Assembly (NCBI GenBank): GCA_963855995.1
Contig: OY979731.1
Coordinates: forward strand, 372,001 to 436,000
Length of the DNA stretch: 64,000 bases
DNA from: Muricea muricata
Lineage: Eukaryota > Cnidaria > Anthozoa > Malacalcyonacea > Plexauridae
Direction: 5' to 3'
The notes under the pieces were generated by a model. That model ran no database searches. It saw only the letters and a list, made by a program, of their open reading frames with translations, and was not told the origin of the DNA. Below, piece by piece: positions 24,101 through 35,689 of this stretch (within the stretch, counting starts at the first letter, position 1; every line of letters starts with the position of its first letter). Position numbers and translations under genes: made by a program.

Positions 24101-26004
24101 AAACCAAAGACTTGCCGGAACGCTGAGTATTATTATATAGGTGACTGAAGAGATGAGACATGCTGGGATAGGATGAGACTTGCGATAAGGACGTGATCTT
24201 ACTTGATCGGTACACCAGTACCATATACCAATGATAGGTAGGGATAACCAGAGTCCAAGCCAGGGATAATCAGGATCATCTATAGGTCTAAACATGTTCG
24301 CCCAATATGGCGTCATAGCGTAACAACTAGAATTCAAATTGTCTGATGAGTCGGAGTTATTCACGTAAGAGTAGTTGTACGGAGTTCCAGTCGCGTCTGG
24401 AAATTTATCCCATAGAGCTTCAATACCACCGATCTCTTTGAAACCTTTAGTGAAAATATATCGTTGTCTTTTTTATATTTCATTTAGTCTTCATCTGAAT
24501 ATTTAAAACTTAATTTACTGTAGTTGAAGACTTCCTCTGCAGTAACACAAAATCAATAAGAGACGATCCTTAATGGACTTCTAAGAAGAACAGTTTGGAA
24601 CTGATAGAGAGCTATTTAGTATAAATAAAGTTAATTTAGTTTAGGTTTCCTCCTGTAGTAACACTGGATCAATAAGAGATGATCCTTACTGGTCTTCTAA
24701 GAAGAACAGTTCAGAACTGATAGAGCTATCCAGTATAAATAAAGCTAGTACTTAAGTTTATGTTTCCTTCTGTAGTAATGCATGATCAATAAGAGAGGAT
24801 AAAGCTATCCAGTATAAACATACTGTATTACAAACAGTCAACATTACCTAGAATGGTAAGAACTACAGCACCAATTAACATGATAGTACACTGTAACACA
24901 TCCGTGTAAGTCACTGCCTCCAAACCACCTGAGGAATAAATTGAAAACTTAACAACAAGTTCACAAACTTTCGGTGAGACAATGACTGCTTATCTTATTC
25001 TGTATAAACCACAGCGCACATACCAAGTATCACATAGAGAGCTGTGATGGACAGTATAATTACGGCAGAGATATAGATATTTGTTCCAGTTGCTTCTCTG
25101 AAATAAAGACTTCCTGCATAAATATCAACCTGAAAAGAATGCAAATTCGTTTTTAATTAGGATATTTCAAACAGCTCACCTAATTCAAGGATGCAAATAA
25201 ACCTACCGAGATTTTGGTGAAGACGTAACTAATAAGAGCCACAATGGTCATGAACAATTGAATTGCTACGCTCTGGTAACGATTCTTTAAATACTCTGGC
25301 ATTGTGAATACCTACGATAAAATGGTCATTAGAAATATTTTCATGTCATGCAGGTGATGGCAATATTTCAAGTAATATTTACTTACTCCGCCTTTGAGGT
25401 AGATTGGAACAAAAACATATCCCAACAAAAGAAGAATCCAAGAAGCCTGGAAATATTGAAATAAACAAGTAAATAATGCTACCACTTAACCATTAACAAC
25501 ATCCCCATCACTATCCCCTTTCCCACCACTACCATCTAACATTCTCCCCATCACCTCCCACACCTCTCCTCAACCATCTCCCCCCTCCCACCCATCAACA
25601 TCGTACCATACCTGCCACTCATACGCTACCACAGCTATACCAGTAGCAGCACCATCGCCGGCTATACCCACAAAATGAGTCCCACCAATGTTACTGGCAA
25701 AGAGACTGCCACCAACCATCCACCAGGTCAATGAACGACCAGCAAGAAAATATCCTTCAGCTGTCTCCACCGCTTCTCGCCTCTTCTTTCGAAACTTTAC
25801 CTGAAAATAATTGAAAAAAACATTTTCCAGAGGTTCTCTGCACACTGTTGACAGCGATAGGATAATCATAGCAAGAAAACTAGCGGGCTTGCTACGTTAT
25901 TGCCGATAGAATGAAAGTTTTCGTACCGCAAGACCAATGCATATTGTGAATACAAAGTAAAACGCAATCACAAGCCAATCTCCCCAGTGGAATTCAGTCG
26001 CCAT
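21141..26004 (-). CDS. SLC5A: SLC5 family sodium/glucose-type cotransporter (14 exons, complete)
   Basis: Sodium-coupled solute symporter of the plasma membrane (LeuT-fold, about 14 helices). Exons from the start: 25927-26004, 25612-25800, 25387-25446, 25207-25311, 25024-25129, 24848-24928, 24203-24444, 23583-23800, 23166-23310, 22871-22958, 22591-22716, 22179-22301, 21645-21806, 21141-21331. All phases agree, giving 637 residues, the usual SGLT length. Landmarks in order: [11 protein letters not shown] (helix 1), [129 protein letters not shown], and a C-terminal helix ([16 protein letters not shown]). The disulfide-rich loop follows the SGLT pattern. The exact subfamily and substrate are not assignable from sequence alone. 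Introns hold ~110-bp repeats. Confidence 0.92.
21535..21612 (-). repeat. SINE tail fragment
   Basis: Minus-strand copy of the GTGGGTTTTCTCC/TACTCTGGTTTCCTCTCA tail motif shared with repeats at 29.3, 37.2, 46.6 and 53.0 kb. It lies in the last SLC5 intron. Confidence 0.5.
22340..22585 (+). repeat. ~110-bp intronic repeat, two units
   Basis: Same family as 4330-4640 (landmarks GAGATGATCCTTACTGGA and GAGCTATCCAGTA), inside the SLC5 intron 22302-22590. Confidence 0.75.
23325..23560 (-). repeat. ~110-bp intronic repeat, two units
   Basis: Inverted orientation relative to 22340-22585 (ACAGGAGGAAACCTAAACTA landmarks). It fills most of the SLC5 intron 23311-23582. Confidence 0.75.
24015..24115 (-). 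repeat. SINE tail fragment, diverged
   Basis: Contains CCCTGTGGAGGAAACTAAAG and GGAAACCAAAGAC, a diverged inverted match to the shared SINE tail. It lies in the SLC5 intron 23801-24202. Confidence 0.4.
24510..24830 (+). repeat. ~110-bp intronic repeat, about three units
   Basis: Units with GATCAATAAGAGATGATCC and AGAGCTATCCAGTATAAATA in the SLC5 intron 24445-24847. The last unit is truncated. Confidence 0.75.
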
Positions 26005-26047
26005 TGCTTGCTAGAAAGAAAAGCAAAATTCATTCATACGAAAACTC

Positions 26048-26302
26048 AAAAACTGCTAGTGTTTTGATATATATCTAAGATGATTATCTTTGAAAAACTT
26101 TCAGGTTTGAAATTTCAAGAAGAGCAATATAATGAACGGACTATTACTAAGGATCCACTGATAACGTGTCTATAATTCAAAAATTGTTAGCGTTTTAATA
26201 CACACCTAAGATGATTATCTTTGAAAAACTTTCAGGTTTGAAATTTCAAGAAGAGCAACGAATGAACGGACTATTACTAAGGATCCACTGATAACGTGTT
26301 TG
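26048..26302. repeat. Tandem duplication, two copies of ~126 bp
   Basis: The stretch AAGATGATTATCTTTGAAAA through GGATCCACTGATAACGTGT appears twice in direct orientation (about 26050 and 26176), with few differences. It lies just upstream of the SLC5 start codon and could belong to its 5' flank. Confidence 0.8.
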
Positions 26303-26718
26303 TATTAGAGAAGGTAACTGTTAGCAAAAACATCTGGAAAATATTAAAATTAAGCTTACAGTGTGGTGCTTGATAAATTAATTCAAGTGCGGATTTCTTC
26401 AGTTAAATTTTGAGCGAGTTAGGAATGTTTAGAAGACAGAACATTGGGCAATAAAACTATTCTGTATATACAAAATTAAGACAAGAGATATATTCTGCAG
26501 GCATATGTTATCGATTATCATGAAGAAAATTAATCTCTGTATATCGGGCAACATATCGCGCTAGTTTCATGTTATTCTACAGAGAAAAACCTGAATTTTC
26601 AGTTCTGCTTTCTATACAAGGTTTCCAAGTTTACAGAGATTAGCAATAAATGTTATTTGACAACATAACTTAAAGTAAAGGCCTTTTTATGACCACGACA
26701 TTGCAGGTCTCAAGAAGC

Positions 26719-26935
26719 TTATGAAATATAATCACGACCGCGACAACGGACTAAACAGGGTTTCGTGCAAAGCCTAGTTTCATTTGTTCGTAACTGTCTT
26801 AGAAAAGTCATTCTCGACGATGTGATATAGTCTAGATCTACCTTTTCTTTATTGTTGGCTGTGTTCAAATTAGTCATATTAAGTGTAGATCTGCGTACAT
26901 ACCCTAACACATCGGTCACTTTGATATATTCACGA
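26719..26935 (-). repeat. Dispersed repeat, inverted partner of 36620-36780
   Basis: On the minus strand it reads ATCTACACTTAATATGACTA then CATCGTCGAGAATGACTTT, matching plus-strand 36640-36740 with about 10-15% differences. The function is unknown. Confidence 0.6.
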
Positions 26936-27779
26936 CTATAGATGGAAAATAGACTTTAATGCAGTGGAAAATCCAAATACCTTCTTATACGCGGAAAAAG
27001 AAATTACTTAAACTGGCTATCTTATTTGTAGAGACAATTGAATGAGACATGAATCGGAGGTTACAGCAAGACTCAAGTGGTGCAAGATGAGGATTTTCCA
27101 GTTTAGCGTCACAAAAATTGACTGGAGCATTCTACCTTGAATAAAACGTGGTAACTATTGGTAAGCCACTAACTCTTACAAACTTTAAACCATGAATGCA
27201 ATTTGCTTGACACAAGCAAGCTGGCGCATTTTTGACAACTGTTATTAGTGACGAGTATACGACGTTTATAAACATTCCTGCCGCGTGAAACGCAAATAAT
27301 TGCACCGCTTTTAAGCAACCCAAGCCGGATCTGATTTAACAAGGAAACCTTGATTCAGTACCGTAAGACTTTACTACCAAGGTAATGCTACGGTATATGC
27401 TGAGGAAATGTCGTACTTGCAAGTCAAATCTAATCAATAACCAGACGTTATCATCCGGAAAGCAATTACATTTACCAGCAAGCCAGCAACAATGTGTGCG
27501 CACACATTTGTCACTACAAGTGCCTGATCTGCCCGAGCTAACCTTAAGAAAGTATAAAGGCGATTTGTGTTAGTCTTACCTTTATAAGATTTCCGTTTTG
27601 GTCTCGAAATGTCTTCTTTTAGGGATGGCGTGTTCTACATACAGCTATGTCAATACGTTGGTAATCCTAGGAGACAAAACCAATGTCACTATAGTGATCA
27701 TGTTACACGCAGCAATGCTAATGTAAATATTAACTTTTGAACTAAGATCATTCGAGTGTTGATAGCGGAGCCGAAGTTT

Positions 27780-27945
27780 GGATGGTTTTCTTATCACTTG
27801 ACCAGGACATGATGTTTCATGAGAGTTGATGAGAGTTGGGAAGCGAGAGTTTGTATGAGAGTTTTCTCGACTCTCGTGTCCAGGTCTAACGAGAAAAAGA
27901 GTTGCATGAGTGTTGATGAGAGTTGAGAAGTGAATATCTCACCCA
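27780..27945 (-). repeat. Copy of the 87-bp NUP210-intron repeat
   Basis: GATGAGAGTTG and GAGAGTTTTCTCGACTCTC are inverted matches to the tandem unit at 6848-7230, about two units long. Confidence 0.7.
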
Positions 27946-28430
27946 GGAAGAAATGTATATCTCAAACTATTTCAACCATTTAAATATACAGTGTGAATTG
28001 TTTCTTATCTACAGGTCTTTAAAAGAATTACAATTAATGACTATTTAATCTTCCATTGTGATACTGTTTGCTGTAAAGTCAAAATTTATCATACATCATG
28101 TTCAAATCAAAACACTGTAACCAAGGAAACCGATATAGACAATGCACGCACAATTTTTCTCACTGCTCACAAAGTTCAGTCGTCACTCCAGGCTGTCTTA
28201 ATTTTTGCATAATTTGCGCACTAATTACAACGGTCGGACAGCGGTTAACAGCCAAACAGGGGGGAGGTCAATCTAATTTCAAAACAAGTTTCAATTTACG
28301 ATATTTGCAAGTTTACATCATTACAAAGCAACTTTAATAAAATTACGTTCATTTATAAACAAATTTTTTTGCATAGAATAATTTTTGAGGGTATTGTGCG
28401 GTACATATCATGTGAATATCCTGTTGCAAA

Positions 28431-29494
28431 ATGGAAACGTGTTCTCGTATCCGTGGTTTAGAAAGTGTCAAGAATGAAGCTCTACGAGCTCCGCGAATGT
28501 GGTCTTGTATTGATTGTGGGACAACGGAATCAGTCTGGGTGAGTGGTGATTTTTGGTAAGGCTTGTAACCGTGCAGGAATATCTCACAGATATGTGGCTA
28601 AATGATCAGAATTTTCCAGAGTAGTTTATTAAACAAATTGTGTTATTTAATCTCTGACCTTTTGATGTATGTATAAACCTATATTATAATATAGCATTTG
28701 TAAATTCTGAACGCTGATTGGCTAAGAGCCGTGTTGATATAACTCTATGCCCACACGGAAAATTTCCCGCCACTCTTCTGTTAAGTTCTTTGTGCTATAT
28801 TATAAAAAAAATATAAAACATTTTTTCCGTATTGATATACAGTTATATCAACACTCGTGAAAATTGGAAAAACTCGAAATTGTGTGAAAACACTTCGCCC
28901 TGCGGGCGTCGTGTTTCCACACAATTTCTCGTTTTTCCAATTTCCACTCGTGTTGATATAACTGTATATCAACACGGAAAATGTTTTATATTTCTTAAAT
29001 GTCACCCACTTATTACGTCATGCTTAAAATTACGTAACCTTAGAAATGGTTACATTTTGAGGGGAAAATCAGGGAAAAGACAGACCCGTTATTGCAAAGT
29101 GCAAAAATTGTTGTTGTTGATTGCCTAGCTACGGCAAGCCCGCATGGAAATTTCTGATGATTTTCCGAGTGTCCCATGTCTGTCTCATATTTGATGCATG
29201 TGTGACACAAGGAATGGATGTGTTTGAAGGGACAGGGTTTAATTTCAACCCAGGCCGACAACATTGCCCATGGGAGGAAGACAGTACCTGGAGAAAACCC
29301 ACGACAAAGCCTTGACCAACTCTTCACATAAGTGTCATGAGTCTGAAGTGAGGATCAAACCCACAATCCCAGAGGTGACAGGTGCTTGCTCTGACAATTG
29401 CACCATGGATATGCTCGCTCTTGTAATTCACTGAAGATTTTTTGTATCATTTTCTTTAGGCTTGTTTGCAATGCAGTCACATAGCATGTGGAAG
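28431..29494 (+). CDS. USP44/USP49-like ubiquitin protease, first two exons (partial or truncated)
   Basis: Exon 1 (28431-28538) starts at an ATG and reads METCSRIRGLES, then WSCIDCGTTESVW. Exon 2 (29460-29494) continues ACLQCSHIACGR. The phases join, and donors and acceptors are consensus. The C-x2-C pairs, the TTESVWACL segment and the CSHIACGR turn are the first half of a zinc finger of the UBP type, which binds the free C-terminus of ubiquitin. The wording is closest to USP44/USP49. The next expected segment, finishing the finger and leading to the protease domain, is not found in the window. Right after exon 2 come a CR1 element and LOXHD1-like remnants, so the gene may be broken or may have a very long intron. 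It is divergent from the SLC5 gene. Confidence 0.7.
28809..28993. mobile_element. Foldback MITE/hairpin in the USP-like intron
   Basis: A near-perfect 185-bp palindrome centred at about 28902 in GCCCTGCGGGC. The arms include GTTGATATAACTGTATATCA and GAAAAACTCG. A shortened relative of the end motif (GTGTTGATATAACT) sits at 28733. Confidence 0.75.
29225..29412 (-). repeat. SINE with tRNA-like head
   Basis: On the minus strand a tRNA-like head (B box GGGTTTGATCC) is followed by the shared tail GTCGTGGGTTTTCTCC. Same family as 37110-37255 and 52919-53095. It ends about 50 bp before USP-like exon 2. Confidence 0.6.
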
Positions 29495-29547
29495 GTATGT
29501 ACATGGTACTATCATGGTACTATCATTTCATGGTACTATGTATGATC

Positions 29548-31340
29548 ATCTATACAAATACCTAACTAAGGCTGGAATTCTATCTGAATGATTGTCAGTT
29601 CAGTTTTCGCAAATTCCATTCCACAACTACAGCATTGTTGGGTTGTACTAATGACTGGTATGTATATATAGACAGGAAATTATTTAATTGTTCTTAGGGT
29701 TGGACAATATTTCGATATTTTGATTAATCGTGATATTTCCAATTGCGATTATTGTATCGAAGCTAAAAACTTGAGTGACGATTTATCGAAATTATCGTCA
29801 TTTTCCATGAATATCGTGATATTGCTTGGAAATATGTATGTAACTTGCAGAATCCTAAAAAAGTAGAAAGCATCTTTGCATTCCAGCGACAAATATAAAA
29901 AGTGTATTATTTAGGCAAATTGTGATTGCTTTTTGTAGTAGTTGTACTGCATGTTCATAATTTAGTTTTCCTTCCACAAAACATAGAATAAAATTGAACA
30001 GTACACATTATTTTACAACAGTTATGAACAGTAAATATTAGAGAAGGAAAAGCCTTCATATTACTTTAATCTGTTGTTGATGTCTTTAATATAAGATTAT
30101 ATACAAGTTTATACATGCTTTGATATTAATTGCACTTGAAAACAATGGTCATTTTTTTCTATTTCATTAATCGCGATATTATCGATTATCGCGATATTTT
30201 CCAGGACAATAATCGTGAGTTAATTTTTTGAATATCGCCCAACCCAAGTTGCTCTAATTAATCTTGAAAAGGCATTTGACACAGTTGATCATAAAATTGT
30301 TCTAAGAAAGTTAGAGTGCTATGGAATGAAAGGATCGAGAAGCATTAGCTTTACTTAGATCTTACCTAACAAATCGAAACCAAAAATGCCAAGTTAAAAA
30401 TTTCATTTCATCAGAGAAATCTATAAGATGTGGAGTACCCCAAGGCTCTATCTTAGGACCACTACTCTTTCTACTATATACAAATGATTTGCCTCAATGC
30501 CTAAGCAAAACAAAACCTCGGATGTTTGCTGACGATACTAATCTAACAGCTTCAGGTGCGTAAAGGAAGTTGAAACTGCAGTAAACTCTGATTTGGAAAA
30601 CCTAGGTTGATGGCCAATAAACTTAGCTTGAATGTGGCTAAGACTGAATTTATTCTAATTGACTCGAAACCTATGATAACAAGTATTTCAGAATATTAAA
30701 ATTTACAACAAAGCCATTAAACAAATTCACGTGTGCAAAAATCTCGGAGTGATAATAGACGAACATTTAACTTGGAATAACAACACAAATAGTATTTGCA
30801 AAAAAGTAACAGCTGGAATTTCTGCTCTTATGCGGTTAAAGGAATGTGCCAACAAACACACTTTTCTCTTGGTATTTAATGCACTTATATACGCATATTT
30901 CAAATATTGTTGTGATGTATGGGATCTATTTGGTGAAACACAACCCAAACACCTGCAAAAACTACACAATAGAGCTGCTAGAATCATAACGAATCTAAGC
31001 AATGATGTAGATCATACAATTGCTTTGCATGAACTGGGCTGGGAACCATTTAAGGCTGATAGGAGAAAGACAAAATCCAAAATGATGTATAAAGTTTTAA
31101 ATAAAATAGATCCAACTTCACTTGGCAATCTTTTCACATATAAAGATGAGGTAACACATTATAACCTTCGGGATGTTTCAAGTAGTCTTTATTTGCCAAA
31201 ACCACGTACTAACAGCATGAAAAAGAGTTTCATGTGTAATGGGGCAACAACATGAAACTCTATTCCCAAAGAAATTAGGGAAAGTACATCACTAACTTTA
31301 TTCCAGCATAAAATCGCTACTTGCATTGAAATATAGTAGT
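29548..31340 (+). mobile_element. CR1-like non-LTR retrotransposon, decayed reverse transcriptase
   Basis: Translated pieces read as a reverse transcriptase: LYKYLTKAGILSE, then ALINLEKAFDTVDHKI, then RCGVPQGSILGPLLFLLY, MFADDTNLTASG (catalytic FADD) and VNSDLENL, then the CR1/jockey-type tail in 30731-31255. Several frameshifts and stops break it, and the 5' end is missing. A 549-bp MITE (29697-30245) is inserted between the two N-terminal pieces. It is inactive. It stands between USP-like exon 2 and the LOXHD1-like remnants. Confidence 0.85.
29697..30245. mobile_element. MITE inserted in the CR1 element (hAT-like tips)
   Basis: Inverted tips GGGTTGGACAATATTTCGAT and (mirrored) GGGTTGGGCGATATTC surround AT-rich sequence with repeated CGATATT motifs. 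No target duplication is clear at the ends. The flanking reverse transcriptase sequence reads on after removal of the element. Confidence 0.75.
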
Positions 31341-31714
31341 AAAATTATGTAATGTGTGTTATATATATATTTTTATGTAAAGAAGCTAATTACTATGTAC
31401 TACGTATTAACTTCAGACAACACTATATAATCATGTTATGTTCAAATTGTAAATACTGTAGTTTCTTATATGTATATATGTATGAATTTATATTTCCTTG
31501 TGACAGGTATTGTAAGATGACACAAAGTCTTCTGTAGCAATATTGTATCTACTATCAGTACAAATTTGTGTAGTTTATCCTTACAAATATTCTTCTTTCT
31601 TTTATATTAGATAGTTGGCTAAAGACGAAGATGATGGACAAATCATCGGAGAATTGACGCTAGGAGGAACCAGTTTATTACAATGTTAGTAGTTTTGTTT
31701 ATACGGGGTAGTTT

Positions 31715-32330
31715 TACTGTGTAGTGTTACTACAGGCGGGAACCTAAACTAAACTAACTTTATTTATACTGGATTGGTCTATCAGTTCTGAACTGTTCTT
31801 CCTAGTGGTCCAGTAAACATCATCGCTTATTCATCCAGTGTTACTACCGGAGGAAACCTAAATTGAACTAACTGTATTTATACTGGATAGCTCTATCAGT
31901 TCTAAACTGTTCTTTCTAGTGGTCCAGTAAGGATCATCTCTTAATGATCCGTGTTACTATATAGGAGGAAATCTAAACTAAACTAACTTTATTTATACTG
32001 GATAGCTCTATCAGTTCTAAACTGTTCTTTCTAGTGGTCCAGTAAGGATCATCTCTTATTGATCCAGTGTTACTACAGGAGGAAACCTAAACTAAACTAA
32101 CGTTATTTATACTTGATAGCTCTATCAGTGCTAAACTGTTCTTCCTAGAGGTCCAGTAATCATCTTTTATTGATCTAGTGTTACTACAGGAGGAAACCTA
32201 AACTAAACTAACATTATTTATGCTGGATAGCTCTATCAGTGCTGAACTGTTCTTCCTAGAGGTCCAGTAAGAATCATCTCTTATTTAACCAATGTTACAA
32301 CAGAAGGAAACCTAAACTATTTTAACATTT
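31715..32330 (-). repeat. ~110-bp repeat, tandem cluster of five to six units
   Basis: The longest cluster of the family seen also in NUP210 and SLC5 introns (CTACAGGAGGAAACCTAAAC recurring every ~110 bp). It lies between two LOXHD1-like exons, that is, in a former intron. Confidence 0.85.
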
Positions 32331-33105
32331 ATACTTAATTGCGAGCTAAAACATAAAATAAAATGTAGCTGACAATTTTTTTATTTTCAGGTAATAATCC
32401 GTAATGATGACACAGGGTCTGTGAGTGTGTTTAAATGCAATGATTGGCTCTCTAAAACTCTTGGAAATCAACAACTCGTGAAGGAACTACCAGCCATCAC
32501 AGATGGCGAGAAAACTCTTGGAAGTAAGGACAATGTTTTAATATCTCAAGTACTTCTAGTAAAGGTACCCAGCTGTGTAATCTCTGAATTTTGTTTGATC
32601 AATATTGTTTTTCTGTTTCAAAACAGATACAAGTTACAAGGTTGAGTAACCACAGGAGATCTTAATGGGTCAGGAACAGACGCTAACGTATTCCTGATTA
32701 TATTTGGTGAATATGATGATTCAGGAGAAATAGCAATCAGTGGTAGGTTTCGGCAATTCCGTTTTTCACTAATCTTGATTTTTGCGTGAAAACTGAATTT
32801 TGCACAAATTTCAGGTTTTTACTTTTTACTGTTTTTGATTGACACGATTTTCCTATCCTTTTTCGCGTTTTCCATTAGTTTGACATAACGTTTAAAAGGG
32901 TACCTTTTTTTGATAAGTATGTCAAAAAATGTCCACCTTTTTTCATCTTATCACAGCGAATTGAAAGCAGCGAAAAAGGTAGCTTTTTCGAGCTTATCGC
33001 TTCTGGGCAAAAAGCAGAAAAAAGGGTACCCTTTTTGAGCTTATTGCGCGGAGGCAGAAATATGGAAAGCCATAGCTGTCTTAAGTGATAAAACGTCATT
33101 TCATT

Positions 33106-33620
33106 AGGTGCTTTATACATCATATACGGTGCTTTAAACATGACATGCGGTGCTTTGAGTATTATATGCGGTGCTTTAAACATTATATGCGGTCCTTTGA
33201 GCATTATATGCGGTGCTTTAAGCATTATATGCGGTGCTTTAATCATTATATGCGGTGCTTTAAACATTATATGCGGTGCTTTAAACATTATATGCGGTGC
33301 TTTAAACATTATATGCGGTGCTTTAAACATTATATGCGGTGCTTCGAGCATTATATGCGGTGCTTTAAACATTATATGCGGTGCTTCGAACATTATATGC
33401 GGTGCTTTGAACATTATATGCTGTGCTTTGAGCATTATACGCAGTGCTTTCATCATTATACGCAGGTATTTCATCATTATACGCGGTGCTTTCATCATTA
33501 TATGCGGTGCTTTCATCATTATACGCGGTGATTTCACCTTTGTACGCGGTGCTTTCATCATTATATGCGGTGCTTTCACCTTTATACGCAGTGCTTTGAA
33601 CATTATACGCGGTGGTTCCA
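33106..33620 (+). repeat. 21-bp minisatellite, left arm (about 24 units)
   Basis: Unit GCGGTGCTTTAAACATTATA plus T. Because 21 is divisible by three and the unit lacks stops in two plus frames and one minus frame, long open frames of repeated heptapeptides appear (CGALNII, RCFKHYM, MFKAPHI). These are treated as non-coding. Confidence 0.9.
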
Positions 33621-33954
33621 GCGTCATTATACTCAGTGAGCCAGTACCTTTGGTCAGCGTTGTGGAATCTTACACGATTCTGCTATACGTCATGTCATCA
33701 AGAATATCTAAACACTCATCGAATATTCATAGGGCGATCACGTGTCATTTCCTGCTTCGAAATTTACAAGTTGAGCGCAGTTATAAAACGGTAAAATATA
33801 TAAGACTTTTCTGGCGTTTTAAATCGAAAGTAAACCCAGGGGGTTTGAAATATGGAACAAATACTGCAATCTTTAAATTTGGGGACTTTGCGTGGCCGAT
33901 TTGAAGCACAGCGAATAGAACCGCAGGCAGTTTTAAATTTAATGGGAAAAAAAT

Positions 33955-35350
33955 TGAAAAAAAATTTGGGAAAAAAAATTTGAAAAAAATTCGGGAAAAA
34001 ATTTTGAAAAAAAATTTGGGAAAAAGTTTTGAAAAAAGTTAGGGAAAAAATTTGAAAAAAAATTCTGGAAAAAATTTTGACAAAAAACTTTGACAAAAAA
34101 TTCTGAAAAAAAAATTTGGGAAAAAATCTTGCAAAAAAATTCTGGAAAAAATTTTGAAAAAAAAATTAGGAAATCATGAATATTTCATGATATTTCATGA
34201 ATAATTCATGAATTTTTCAGGAAAAAATCTTGAAAAAAATTCCGGAAAAAATTTTGAAAAAGAAATTGGGAAAAAATTTTTTTGTCAAAACTTTTTCCTA
34301 ATTTTTTTTCAAATTTTTTTCCCAAATTTTTTTTCAGAATTTTTTCCCAAATTTTTTTTTCAAATTTTTTTTCCCAAACTTTTTTTCAAAATTTTTTCCC
34401 AAATTTTTTTAGAATTCTTTTTCCAAATTTTTTTTTCAGAATTTTTTTCCAAATTTTTTTTCGAAATTTTTTCCCAAAATTTTTTCCCAAATTTTTTTGG
34501 GAAATCTTAAAAAAAATTTGGGAAAAAAATTTGGAAAAAAAAATTTGGGAAAAAATTCTGAAAAAAATTTGGGAAATCATGAATAATTCATGAATATCAT
34601 GAATAATTCATGAATTTCATGAATAATTCATGAATGATTCATGAATAATTCATGAATTTTCCAGGAAAAAATCTTGAAAAAAATTCAGGAAAAAATTTTG
34701 AAAAAGAAATTGGGAAAAAAAATTTTGTCAAAACTTTTTCCTAATTTTTTTCAAGATTTTTTCCTGAAAAATTCATGAATTATTCATGATCATGAATTAT
34801 TCATGATTTTCATGAATTATTCATGATTTTCATGATTATTAATGAATATTCATGAATTATTCATGAATTTCCCCAAATTTTTTTTCAAAATTCTTTCCAG
34901 AATTTTTTTTCAAGATTTTTTCCCAAATTTTTTCAGAATTTTTTGTCAAAATTTTTTCCCGAATTTTTTTTCAAATTTTTTTCCCAAACTTTTTTCAAAA
35001 TTTTTTCCCAAATTTTTTGTTCAAAATTTTCCCCAATATTTTTGTCAATTTTTTTTTCAGAATTTTTACCCAAATTTTTTTTTTAGAATTTTTTCCCACA
35101 TTGTTTTTCAAAATTTTTTCCCAAATTTTTTTGTTCAAAATTTTCCCCAATATTTTTCATGAATTATCATGAATTATTCATGAATATTCATGAATTATTC
35201 ATGAATTTCCCAAATTTTTTTTCAAAATTTTTTCCAGAATTTTTTTTCAAGATTTTTTCCCAAAATTTTTTCAGAATTTTTTGCCAAAATTTTTTCCCGA
35301 ATTTTTTTTCAAATTTTTTTCCCAAATTTTTTCCCAAAATTTTTCAAAAT
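33955..35350. repeat. Low-complexity A/T homopolymer-like core
   Basis: Alternating A-runs and T-runs broken by GGG/CCC and AATTC. Clusters of the palindromic CATGAATTATTCATGA lie at about 34180-34210, 34580-34660, 34780-34870 and 35155-35205. Open frames here are Phe/Lys/Asn-rich by-products. Confidence 0.85.
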
Positions 35351-35689
35351 TTCGCATTAAATTTAAAACTGCCTGCGGTTCTATTCGCTGTGCTTCAAAT
35401 CGGCCACGCAAAGTCCCCAAATTTAAAGATTGCAGTATTTGTTCCATATTTCAAACCCCCTGGGTTTACTTTCGATTTAAAACGCCAGAAAAGTCTTATA
35501 TATTTTACCGTTTTATAACTGCGCTCAACTTGTAAATTTCGAAGCAGGAAATGACACGTGATCGCCCTATGAATATTCGATGAGTGTTTAGATATTCTTG
35601 ATGACATGACGTATAGCAGAATCGTGTAACATTCCACAACGCTGACCAAAGGTATTGGCTCACTGAGTATAATGACGCTGGAACCACCG

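Larger units (their letters stand above)
26005..28430. other. Divergent intergenic region between the SLC5 and USP-like genes
   Basis: Contains the promoters of two divergently transcribed genes, but no confident core element was picked. It also holds the tandem duplication at 26048-26302, the repeat pair member at 26719-26935 and the 87-bp-type repeat at 27780-27945. No coding exon was found. Confidence 0.5.

Noticed and set aside
24032-24224. Second frame overlapping the SLC5 exon 24203-24444
   Set aside because: It runs mainly into the intron, and the SGLT motif is read in the other frame.
33085-33904. Long overlapping open frames of 148-254 codons on both strands (also 35395-36307)
   Set aside because: They are translations of the 21-bp minisatellite, whose length is a multiple of three. 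The same heptapeptide repeats in several frames and on both strands, so coding is not supported.
34208-35518. Phe/Lys/Asn-rich frames of about 100 codons
   Set aside because: They arise from runs of A and T in the low-complexity core.
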